From: Reclinomonas americana ATCC 50394
Lineage: Eukaryota; Jakobida; Jakobea; Jakobida
Length of the DNA: 21,832 nucleotides
NCBI GenBank assembly: GCA_048213135.1
Contig: PS015206.1
Span: forward strand, 1-21,832
Reading direction: 5' to 3'
Position 1 is the stretch's first letter. Every line of letters begins with the position of its first letter. Shown piece after piece: positions 9,601 through 17,587 of the stretch. Below the pieces are notes generated by a model. That model did no database searches and had not been told where the DNA came from. It was given only the letters and a program-made list of their open reading frames with translations. The position numbers and the translations under genes were made by a program.

Positions 9601-10460
9601 CTGTTGAGTCTGGATAGGGAGACTCTGAGAGAGAAGGGATTGAGGGAAACAAGACGGACGAGAACAGGGAAGCTTGAAGATGCAGGGCGCAGCTCGGCAA
9701 GCGAGGGTGAATGGAACTTGATTTGACTCTGGCCTGTCGCAGGACGTGCTCATGTCTGGCGTTACTGGAGAACCGCTGCAAGCGTACATCTTCTGCGCGC
9801 CGGTGTTTTACCAGAAGCTGAAGCACATGGTGCTCGACAAGATGCATGCTCGTTCACGGTACGTTTTTTCTTGTGGGAATTGCATATGTGTGCGTGTGCG
9901 CTTGTGTGTCTTTCTGTGTCTCCGCGTTTGTTTCCATCCTTAAGCTAGCACTTCGTGTATTACTCAGTGCTCTCGTTACTCGCATTACAAACTCCTTTGC
10001 TTTGAATGCAGTGGTCCGCGTGCCGTGCTCACGCGGCAGCCCACGGAGGGACGAGCCCGTGACGGTGGTCTGCGACTTGGCGAGATGGAGCGCGATTGTC
10101 TGGTTCGCTTGTCGTCAAGAATCCTTAACTGTGAGTGCCAATGCTTATTTCTCTTGCCCCGCTCTGCAGATTGCGTACGGTGGCAGCATGCTGCTGCTGG
10201 AGCGTCTCATGCTCTCGTCGGATCCTTTCAATGTGCACGTGTGCACGGTGCGTATGGTGATGAAGTTGCTGTGATTCCGATCGAGTCCTCACTCGTTGAT
10301 GTAAAAGGTGTGCGGAGCCATTGGGTACGCCGGCTGGTGCCCGTATTGCAAGACGGCCAAGACTTCGAATCAGATTCAGATTCCGTATGCGTGCAAGCTG
10401 TTGTTCCAGGAGCTGCAGGCCATGAATGTGATGCCGCGCATTCGACTGAAGGATATGTGA
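2369..10460 (+). CDS. RPC2: DNA-directed RNA polymerase III subunit 2 (second-largest subunit), N-terminus missing
   Basis: This is the catalytic beta-like subunit of Pol III, which transcribes tRNA, 5S and other small RNA genes in the nucleus. Exons: 2369-2486, 2556-2613, 2682-2777, 2844-3109, 4124-4273, 4333-4511, 4663-4822, 5669-5981, 6167-6264, 6322-6528, 6839-7066, 7146-7412, 8534-8609, 8677-8767, 8830-9061, 9129-9323, 9743-9858, 10012-10102, 10170-10247, 10308-10460. The join is 3172 nt (one partial base plus 1057 codons), in frame throughout, giving 1056 residues. Family landmarks: [97 protein letters not shown] (about residue 819); [13 protein letters not shown] (about 966-978); and an intact C-terminal zinc ribbon, C1005-x2-C1008 and C1017-x2-C1020. 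These match RPC2, not the Pol I or Pol II paralogues. About 77 N-terminal residues found in human POLR3B are absent. The first in-frame ATG (2415) falls inside conserved sequence, so it is unlikely to be the true start. Confidence 0.96.
3110..4123 (+). repeat. Purine-rich 1.0 kb RPC2 intron with internal duplication
   Basis: Donor GTGAGG and acceptor CGCAG flank a phase-0 intron. The first 450 bases are G-run and GA-rich. A diverged direct duplication lies inside: about 3646-3790 resembles about 3874-3990, sharing AACGAAGATTCACGAGAAA at 3650-3668 and 3886-3904 and GACAGCTGC at 3751-3759 and 3949-3957. The offset is roughly 200-235 bp because of indels. Short frames seen here have no coding character. 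Confidence 0.75.
4823..5668 (+). repeat. Purine-rich RPC2 intron with a three-copy tandem repeat of about 105-115 bp
   Basis: Donor GTGAGC, acceptor ACACAG, phase 0. Copies start near 4966, 5069 and 5184. Copies one and two share GGAAGATGGACTGAAGAGAA and a following ACATG-CATGAGAACAGGAATG segment almost exactly; copy three is diverged. The intron starts with GGGGG/GAAGGG tracts and ends with a pyrimidine tract. Confidence 0.75.
5982..6166 (+). repeat. Short RPC2 intron with G-run and (GA)n tracts
   Basis: The intron begins GTGTGTGTGGGGGAAAGGG, continues with repeated GGAGG/GAGGGA units and a (GA)n tract near 6091-6115, and ends in GCTGCAG. Joining the flanking exons (phase 1) restores the conserved NLGVED segment. 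Confidence 0.8.
6529..6838 (+). repeat. RPC2 intron rich in (GA)n and interrupted GATA-type tracts
   Basis: Donor GTTCGG follows the codon for Glu in RTFE, and the acceptor CTGCAG precedes [10 protein letters not shown]. Between 6545 and 6670 the sequence is nearly pure purine (GAGA with occasional T), then turns T-rich with TTGTTTGTTTGTTG-like runs before the pyrimidine tract. Confidence 0.8.
7413..8533 (+). repeat. 1.1 kb RPC2 intron built of a complex tandem repeat
   Basis: Donor GTGCGT, acceptor GTGCAG, phase 0. From about 7540 to 8400 it holds about eight related blocks. Each has a GTCGATGGTTGGAGAAGAG-like head, a GTGGGATTG(C/T)GTCGA middle and a GGGTTATGGAGAGAG tail. Two adjacent long blocks (about 7811-7979 and 7980-8173) are nearly the same, which suggests a recent higher-order duplication. 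Open frames on both strands follow from the shortage of stop triplets in the repeat. Confidence 0.8.
9324..9742 (+). other. RPC2 intron, G-rich at its 5' end, otherwise unremarkable
   Basis: Donor GTGAGC, acceptor GTCGCAG, phase 0. The first 60 bases carry GGGG runs; the rest is a mildly purine-rich unique sequence in which I see no repeat or gene. Confidence 0.75.
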
Positions 10461-10842
10461 GGTGGTGGATAGAATGAAGCGCGGAGTGCAACAATTATTG
10501 CAAGATGCGCAAGCACATCAGTGATAATCGTGAAATGTGATCGCTGTTGCGAGGTTTGTAGAGAAGTCTAGATACTTGCAGTCAACTGGCAACTCAACTT
10601 TTCACGGTCGTCTTCAGTAGTTGCGTTTGCTTTCCACACAGCAACACAGTTGCATCATAATCAGCACCATCTCGTAAGAGCGACAGAAACTGAGACATTA
10701 CGAAATAGTGAGAAAAGTCGAGATGCCTAACGCTGGCGTTCCTGCAAGAGAAAACACGGCTCCTGACACGCGAGTGTAGATCTGTAGATCAACTACCTAA
10801 GCAAGTATATGGAGATCGTAGATTCGCTATATATTCACAACA
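10461..10842. other. Intergenic region between convergent RPC2 and STAND genes
   Basis: The region presumably holds both 3' UTRs. I see no canonical AATAAA on either strand, no RNA gene and no repeat. Its composition is more AT-rich than the flanking exons and it lacks the purine tracts that fill the introns. Confidence 0.6.
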
Positions 10843-13800
10843 TCACACACTGGCCCCTGTTGCACGTCGTTGACACTCGGCCAGCTGAGCAACGGCATCT
10901 GCCGTCTTCGGATCCTCATCACCAAGCACCACTCGCATACCATCCACACATTCCGCCAGCAGCGCCTCTGCCTCGACCCATCGTTCCTGCTCCATGAGCA
11001 GGTCACCGTAGTTGTACATCATATCCAATGTTCGTGCATGCCTGTCACCCAGCACCTCACGTCGTCCCTGCAAACACTCACAATACAAATTCGCAGCTTC
11101 TTCCAGTGATTCTGGTGTATTTTGTTGCACGAGATCAACAGCAAGATTGACCATCGAGGTTAGAGTGCTCGGATGTCCATCTCCCAGCGCTGTTCGCGTC
11201 AACTGCAAACACTCCCGTTCAAGTTGAATCGCTTCTTCCAGGCGACTGTCCTCTTGAATGCATGCGGCAACAGCACCCATGGACACAAGCGTGTCTGGGT
11301 GCTCAGCTCCAAGAACTTTTTGCCGTGTCTCCCAGCAGTGTCGCCAGAGTATCTCAGCATCATCATACCGTTCTTGATCATAGTGGTATCTGCCCAGCCA
11401 AAACACTGTCGTCTGCGAGTCTGGATGACTGCCTCCCAGTATTGCACACTGCCGCTCATGACACTGCATCAAGAGCGCCAAGTTGTTCGAGCAGAAAGCG
11501 AACCACATCCAACAGCGGAATGCGTCAATCATATCCAGCACAGTCATCTCGCCACTGCAATCCATCTCCCACTCTTCGGACAACAGCGACGCCTGCTGCC
11601 AAGCTAATTCACAGTCTTTCTTTTGCCGAAGTAACTCAAGCAATTTGGCACGACACAGTGCAACGACAAAGGCAAACCGCAGCTGCGTTGGCCGAAATTC
11701 AACATCACATTCGTACGGGTCACGCTCAGTCACGCGTTGCATAAGAGAATAGGCTACAGATTCATCAAACCCGCGCGGCTGCAGCTGCCCTCTAATGCAG
11801 TTCTCACCAATCCATTCCACAGCCCCACACTGCACCAGTAATCCACTCATACCAATAGCATCACTCGCCCAAAGGCCGCCATCCTCGCCCAACCGTCGCC
11901 ACACTGTGTGTAGCACACTGAGCAAGTCTCGTGACACCAATAATACACCGTCACTGTCATTCCGTGAATCTATCCCATTTAGTACACAACACACCAGTCG
12001 CACAATCAGTCGCTGCACTCGTGACACTGCATCTCCACACCGTCCCACAATCCATCCAGCAATCTCATCGTGCACTCGATACTCCACCACCACATCGCTC
12101 CCTCGCACTTGCTCGCCACACAGCACACGAGCCACACTGTCCATGCTTCCACTGACACCCACCGTCACCAGATTCGATAAGCACAGACCATCCAGCACAT
12201 CGCCAACTCTGTCGTCACCATCACCACCATCCACTAACTCATCACACCGTGCACGCACACGCTGCTCCTCCTCCTCACTCATCTCGTCAAACTGCAGTCG
12301 CTCCCCCACCACCTCGGGAGCACGCCGTCGCCTCTCCCGTGCTAACTCATGCAGTCGCAGGCGACGCACACACTGGCTCAACTCCACCAGTCGACTTGCC
12401 GTCAACTCATCTTCCATTGCCTGCACTACTCTATCCCAAACACCACCGCCATCCGCGCCGACAGTTGTCATCATATCTGGAATCACACGCAGCACACCTG
12501 ACGCCACCCGTGCAAGTGCTACTGTCACTGGCAAGTCGAGTTCCTTGCACGCCGTGATCAGCACCAATAGACGACGTGCTGCTGCTGTCTGCGACATCAC
12601 ATTGCGTTCCAGTAGCTTCGACAGTGCATCGCCACCAATACCACTCAGCACCTCCTCCAGTCGCGCTCCCACCAACTGTGCTGGCGATTGTGACAGCAAC
12701 CAGCTGCATGACGAAAAACAGAAGAGAAAGAAGAGTGAGTCTTCTCACCAGCACCACTCACACAATCGCTCACTCACTCACCCAACACAAGCACTCACTC
12801 GCAGTGCACTTTTCTCCTGCTGTCCACCCTCCAGCGCCTCCACAATCCGTCGCCGCACATCCCCTGACACTTTGTGGCGCAGTCGCTCCTCCACCAGCTG
12901 AACTATGTCCATGTTCTCCACATTCTCCACTCGCACACATTCTACCTCCGCCTCGTGCATCATCGAGTCTCGAATTTCATCCGCCACTTGTCCATATCGA
13001 CTCGTCGCTACCACGATAGGTGCCACCATACCATCTGCGCACAGACACATACACATGATGCGGATCACGTCAGGATCAAACATCCAAGCAAGAATGAGAG
13101 AACTCTCGCATGACACAAACGCACCCATATCAGCACATTGCACAACACTCCTCACTTGCTCCACCGATCCGACATTGTCCAGCAACATCACTCCACTCGA
13201 TGCCTGCATCAACTGTCGCAGGAGACGACGCACTGGCTCCACCTCGCCACTCGCCAGCAGCGCATCCACCTGGCTGGCCATCATTCGTCCCTCTACTTCG
13301 TCCACTCGCATCTGTGCTGTCACAAAGGCACGCAGACACTCGCCAAGAGCACTTTCGGCCTGCAGCACGACGAGGAGAGAGCGCAAGAGTCAGAATGACA
13401 GCCAAAGAAATGATTTAACATAACAGACAACAGCAGCACCTTCACATGCTCCCTCGCATCACCCACATGACCGCGCATCTCCACCGACACGGCCGATCCC
13501 TTCCACTGGCGAGTGGCGAGCAACTCTGTCACCAGCAGCTCGGCCAGGAACGACTTGCCAGTCCCACCATCACCCGTAAGCACCACAATGATTGGTTGAT
13601 GTGCTGCGCAGGAATCATCCACCACAGATAACATGATGAGACACATGAACGAGGATAAGAAAGCTATGGAGAAGGTGAAGGAACAGCCAACCATTTACAG
13701 CATCCATGACGCGAGTGGCATATGAGGCGGCCAGTGCACGCCGACTCGGGAATCGGAATGTGGTCACTGTACTGACGGTGCGGGCGATGAGCGGTGTGCC

Positions 13801-15271
13801 GGGTGAACGGCTGCTGTCTGCTGTGCGGGTGCAGAAGGAGTAAGAGTGCGCTCAGCAATGCGCATTCAATGCAGGTGCATCATGCACCACACCTGCAGCA
13901 GACGGAGCAGCAGACGGAGAAGAGGGAAGGATGCTCATCGTGCTCAGCTGCTGTTGCATGCGCTCAATCTCCGCAAGCAGTGCAGCCTGATTCTGATGAG
14001 TTACATGCAAGAAAGAAACAATGAGCCATCTGCAAGAGACCGCCTTCCACACGCATGCTCACTCAACTTGCTCCATGTGCGCAAGCAGCAAGGACTGGTC
14101 AGCTTGACTCAGTGCACCTACATTCACACAGCCGAGTGAGCTTCAGGTTCCACATTCGATCATATCATCCACACACAAGAACCGGCCATCTCTCTCACCC
14201 TCCACTCACCATCACGAGCCTCGTTCAGCTGCACCACCAATTCCTCCTCGACATCCCTGCCAATCTGCAGTCGCCGCACAAACTCATGCAACTCGCCCAC
14301 TCCTCGTCCGTCACCGAGCAGAGGTACAAAGAGTGCACGAGCTCGTGCGGGACTCGCCTGCTCAAACACCTCCCTCATTCGCTCAATTGCATTGCGCTGT
14401 GCACAATAAGAGAGTGAGAGACACAATCACACAGAGAGGGAGATCACACTCCTCCTCTTTCCTCCTTCCCGTCTCCACCCATATCACACACTCACCACAT
14501 CGCCAGCTGGAATCAGACGATCTGGCTCGTCCCCAGGGTGCTCTTGATGACCCGCCAGCAGCAAGATCGAGCAGCAAAGCATTGCATCAAACGAACTGCA
14601 GTCGTGCAGCTGGCCTCGCTGATGCCACTCGCACACCGTCTGTTGCTCCTTCTCGTTCAACTGGACACACATGGCCACTCCGTCTGGCATGGTGCTGCAT
14701 TGCGGGGATGGAACAAAGAAAGAGAGGATGCTGGTGAGTGAGGGAGATGTGCTACAAGAAAAAGGGGATTCAACGGGATAGAAGGTGGAGTCGTGTGAGG
14801 CGAGACAATGAAGAGTGAGAGAATGCAGAGAAAGGGATGACCAGAGCAGTCACCCTCTGCCACTTGCTGGTGGCAATCTCTTCTCTTCTCCCTCTCATTC
14901 ACATCTCCATCTGCACCTTGTCATCGTGTGCTTCCACATCCTCCCCACACACTCACCGCACATCACGCTCACTCGGCGCCTTGCACCACTCGGCGATATG
15001 ATTCACATCTTGGTACGGAGCAAGAAACGCCGGCAGCACTTGCTCGAGTTTGGATTGCAGAGCGCGGGTGCATGGACGAGACAGTGCTTTGACAAGGCGC
15101 ATCATGCATTCCTCGTCACCAGCATCGTGATGGTGACTTCACGAAGGAGAGGAGGAGATGAGAGTGACAGGGAACGAATCAGACACTGAGAATGGTGATG
15201 ATAATGCATCTGACAACAACACAATGAAGCGACACACGCAACTCACGCGGCACTCCACTTCCACTCGCCAT
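10843..15271 (-). CDS. STAND (NB-ARC-like) NTPase with C-terminal TPRs and unassigned N-terminal domain
   Basis: Proposed exons, 5' to 3' on the minus strand: 15271-15243, 15136-14957, 14694-14496, 14396-14210, 14117-14068, 13992-13893, 13820-13692, 13603-13440, 13359-13125, 13034-12782, 12703-10843. The join is 3387 nt, 1128 residues. Residues 1-200 are helical-looking and unrecognised. A coiled-coil-like stretch (about 200-232) and a Ser/Pro/Ala linker follow. The NTPase has Walker A GDGGTGKS (302-309), Walker B GVMLLDN (Asp407) and a sensor-like VVATSRYG (432-439). A helical middle follows, then four to five TPRs of about 42-44 residues from about 880, with kinesin-light-chain/TPR_12-style motifs such as LGAEHPDTLVSM. 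The family acts as ATP-switched, ligand-induced oligomerising signal proteins, often in immunity or cell death; the ligand and output here are unknown. The first exon and the choice between donors 13439 and 13445 are the least certain points; ATG 15105 is an alternative start. Confidence 0.85.
13035..13124 (-). other. Probable 90-nt stop-free intron inside the NTPase core
   Basis: Donor GTGCGT and acceptor GTGCGCAG enclose 90 nt (30 codons) without an in-frame stop. Removing it joins VVQCADM to GMVAPIVVATSRYG (via a split GAT codon), giving the usual short spacing between Walker B and the sensor strand. Kept in, it would add a Cys/Met-rich insertion unlike the family. Confidence 0.7.
13604..13691 (-). 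other. Intron with a GTT donor just before the Walker A exon
   Basis: The 88-nt intron has donor GTTGGC and acceptor GCGCAG. Splicing in phase 1 joins RVMDAVN to AHQPIIVVLTGDGGTGKS. A second candidate acceptor (CCATAG, about 13662) would insert unconserved residues. Confidence 0.65.
14695..14956 (-). other. Largest intron of the STAND gene
   Basis: Donor GTGAGT follows SERDVR and acceptor AATGCAG precedes the exon starting with Thr-Met-Pro-Asp. The phase is 2. It is 262 nt long and holds no further supported exon. Confidence 0.65.
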
Positions 15272-16385
15272 GATGGTGACACAGCAAGCACAACAACAAC
15301 ACACTGACAGATGCACAGGAAAATGACACGCTCTCTTGTATCTCTTTCCGTCACAACAAGAAGCGGAGAAATGCAACAACTCGCTCTCCTTCTCTCTTGC
15401 ACACACAAACACACCCGAGGATGGGAATAAAACTGACACAGAACAAGAGAACAATGCAGCCTCACGCCTGCTCAGCAGCAGCAGCACACAAAAATCGTGG
15501 GACATGACTTCGTTTGTGTGCATGCTGGCTCACAAGGCATGAACAGCGCGAAGCCGAGGAGAGAGGCTTGAGAGTGCACGTACACTCTGTCACGGCACCG
15601 TCGACTGCGGATGGCAACATTGGTGAACATTCTGAACGTCGAGACCGGTACCTTTCAGAAGCGCTGCAGGGTGTGCGCAGAGCTCGCAGCGAGACCGCGG
15701 GCGCTGACGTCTGCTCTCCAGTGTTTCCCGAGCGAAGCTCTTGCACGCTGACAAATCAGGCTTGAATTCGTTTGGAAAGCAAGTTTGCAGTTTCCTGCCT
15801 TCTTACGGATTTCAAGCGGGAAGAAGAGATTGCGAACATAATTGAAAGACAGCCCTCTTTCCTTGAAAACAGCTTCGAATTCGAATTTCAGTTCACAAAT
15901 TCGGAACCTTTCGATCTCCGCTTCGCGCTTCTGCCGAATAGACATGCGAGTGCAGCGCACATTCACCCTCTCCCTCCCTCCCTCCCTCCACCTTCCCAGT
16001 CCCCTCCTGCTTCGCCTTCTCCAGCAAATCCGTTCCGCCGGATTTCATGCAAAATCCGACAATTTCGTTGTCCAAAAACACAATTCCGTCCGCCAATCTC
16101 TTTTTCTCCCTCTCTCACTCTCACTCTCACACATCATGCATCGCCACCACCACCGCTGCATCACACTCCACACACCAACAGCAGTGGGATGAGAGAGTGG
16201 AGGCAAAAAAATGCACGGTTGATCATATTCGCCACTCTCGCTCAGTGTTGCGGTTATTCGGTGTGAATGCGCGTGCTGCGACCAGTGGTGGTCAGTGGAG
16301 GCTCACAATTAGTTCACACGCCTCAGTGCGCAGAAGCAACTCCTCCTCACCCATCCCACATCACATCTTCCCACAAATCATCAGC
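15272..16385. promoter_or_regulatory. Divergent intergenic region, probable bidirectional promoter for STAND and UGDH
   Basis: The start of the minus-strand STAND gene and the start of plus-strand UGDH face away from each other across 1.1 kb. No coding exon is supported. An AT-richer core (about 15755-15910) carries palindromic elements. The UGDH-proximal part (about 15965-16175) is pyrimidine-rich with CTCCCT repeats and CTCACT runs. I see no clear TATA box, so the exact promoters are not placed. The region type is inferred from gene orientation. Confidence 0.45.
15874..15903. promoter_or_regulatory. Overlapping palindromes in the divergent promoter region
   Basis: TTCGAATTCGAA at 15874-15885 is a perfect 12-bp palindrome. 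CGAATTT at 15882-15888 pairs with AAATTCG at 15897-15903 across an 8-base spacer. The two symmetric elements share bases 15882-15885. Such an arrangement could be a dimeric transcription-factor site, but function is only inferred. Confidence 0.35.
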
Positions 16386-17476
16386 ATGAAGGTCGTCTGC
16401 GTCGGTGCTGGTTATGTCGGTGAGTCTCTCTCTCTCCCTCTCCCCACCCATCTCCCTCTCCTCCTTCCTCTCCTCACCACCCTTCCCCTCAATAGGTGGT
16501 CCCACCATGGCGGTGATGGCGCTCAAGTCGCCGGACGTGGAGGTGTGGGTGGTGGACCTCAACCAGGGCCTCATTGACAAGTGGAACTCTGACAAGCTGC
16601 CGATCTACGAGCCCGGCCTGGAGGAGGTCGTCAAGGAGTGCCGCGGTCGCAACCTGTTCTTCTCCTCCGACGTGACGGGCACGGTGAGCGACGCCGATGT
16701 GGTCTTTGTGGCCGTCAACACGCCCACCAAGGTGTACGGTGTGGGCGAGGGCCGTGCCGCCGAGGTCAAGAACATTGAGGCTGTGGCGCGCATGCTGTGC
16801 CAGCACCTCGGCACCGGCTTCAAGGTCGTGGTGGAGAAGTCGACGGTACCGGTGCGCACCTCGGAGACGCTGCGCAAGATCTTTTCGGCCAACCAGAGCG
16901 CCGTGGAGGGCCGCACCATTGAGGTGCTCTCCAATCCCGAGTTCCTGGCCGAGGGCACGGCCATTGACGACCTGCTGACGCCTGACCGCGTGCTGATTGG
17001 CGGCCAGGAGACGGAGGCCGGCGAGCGCGCCGTGGGTACGCTGTCGTGGCTGTACGAGCACTGGGTGCCGAAGGAGCGCATCATCACGACCAACCTGTNN
17101 NNNNNNNNNNNNNNNNNNCCCCAAGGTGTCGAAGGAGCAGATGTTGCGCGACATTGAGGAGTGCGGCGACACGCCGGCGGATGCCGATCTGGAGAAGAGC
17201 GTCATTGCGTGCGAGTCGGCCTACGAGGCGTGCGCCGGTGCCGATGCGGCGCTGATCCTCACCGAGTGGGACGAGTTCCGCGCGTTGGACTGGGAGCGCG
17301 TGTACAGCCTGATGCGCAAGCCGGCCTTTGTTTTCGATGGACGCAATGTGGTCGACGGCAATGAGCTGAAGCGCATTGGCTTCCATGCCTACACCATTGG
17401 CAAGGCTGTGACCGATCCGATGCTCTCCATCGTCACGGGCAATGTGCTCAGCGATGCGCAGGGTATTCGCATGTGA
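16386..17476 (+). CDS. UGDH: UDP-glucose 6-dehydrogenase, centre lost in an assembly gap
   Basis: The enzyme oxidises UDP-glucose to UDP-glucuronate with two NAD+, in the cytosol, supplying glycan and polysaccharide precursors. Exon 1 is 16386-16419, then a 76-nt intron (GTGAGT...AATAG), then 16496-17098, a gap of 20 N, and 17119-17476. The start MKVVCVGAGYVG gives the GxGxxG NAD-binding loop at residues 7-12. VNTPTK, EKSTVPVRTSETL, NPEFLAEGTAIDDL and TPDRVLIGG follow, then EHWVPKERIITTN just before the gap. After the gap come PKV, ILTEWDEF, FDGRNV and the C-terminal IGF segment. About 330 residues are visible against roughly 460-490 in the family. The missing 140 or so include the GFGGSCF-type catalytic cysteine region and the dimer core. 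The frames on either side of the gap differ, so the N count is not the true size. The flanks look intact, so this is an incomplete sequence rather than a pseudogene. Confidence 0.95.
17099..17118. other. Assembly gap (20 N) inside UGDH
   Basis: Exactly 20 N replace the middle of the gene. Comparison with the family implies about 420 coding bases, plus any intron, are absent. The round number suggests a placeholder of unknown length. Confidence 0.95.
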
Positions 17477-17587
17477 GGGGAGAAGGGAGAAGGGAGTAAG
17501 GAGAGTAGAGGAGGTGAGGAGAATGAGGAAGGGCATAATAGAACTTTTAGTAGACGGCAATCAATGAAGGAAACATGGTGGTTGTCA
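17477..17587 (+). other. UGDH 3' flank
   Basis: The sequence turns purine-rich directly after the stop codon (GAGGGGAGAAGGGAGAAGGG). The 3' UTR probably lies here. No AATAAA is present. Confidence 0.5.

Noticed and set aside
10012-10460. RPC2 as a pseudogene because of many frame changes
   Set aside because: Every frame change coincides with GT...AG introns, and the joined frame is intact to a stop at the family's normal C-terminus with all four zinc-ribbon cysteines.
12699-12703. A separate gene starting near 12699 on the minus strand
   Set aside because: The only start would be TTG. Splicing from 12782 in phase 2 continues the NTPase frame smoothly into this exon.
11795-12901. 368-codon plus-strand frame antisense to the STAND gene
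   Set aside because: It is a shadow. The opposite strand has a frame-consistent NTPase-TPR protein, and this frame is Ser/Thr/Pro/His-rich without a recognisable domain.
14846-14871. Possible micro-exon in STAND intron 2 (minus strand ATTGCCACCAGCAAG)
   Set aside because: It has splice-like borders, but including it leads to a stop in the next exon. Skipping it keeps the frame.
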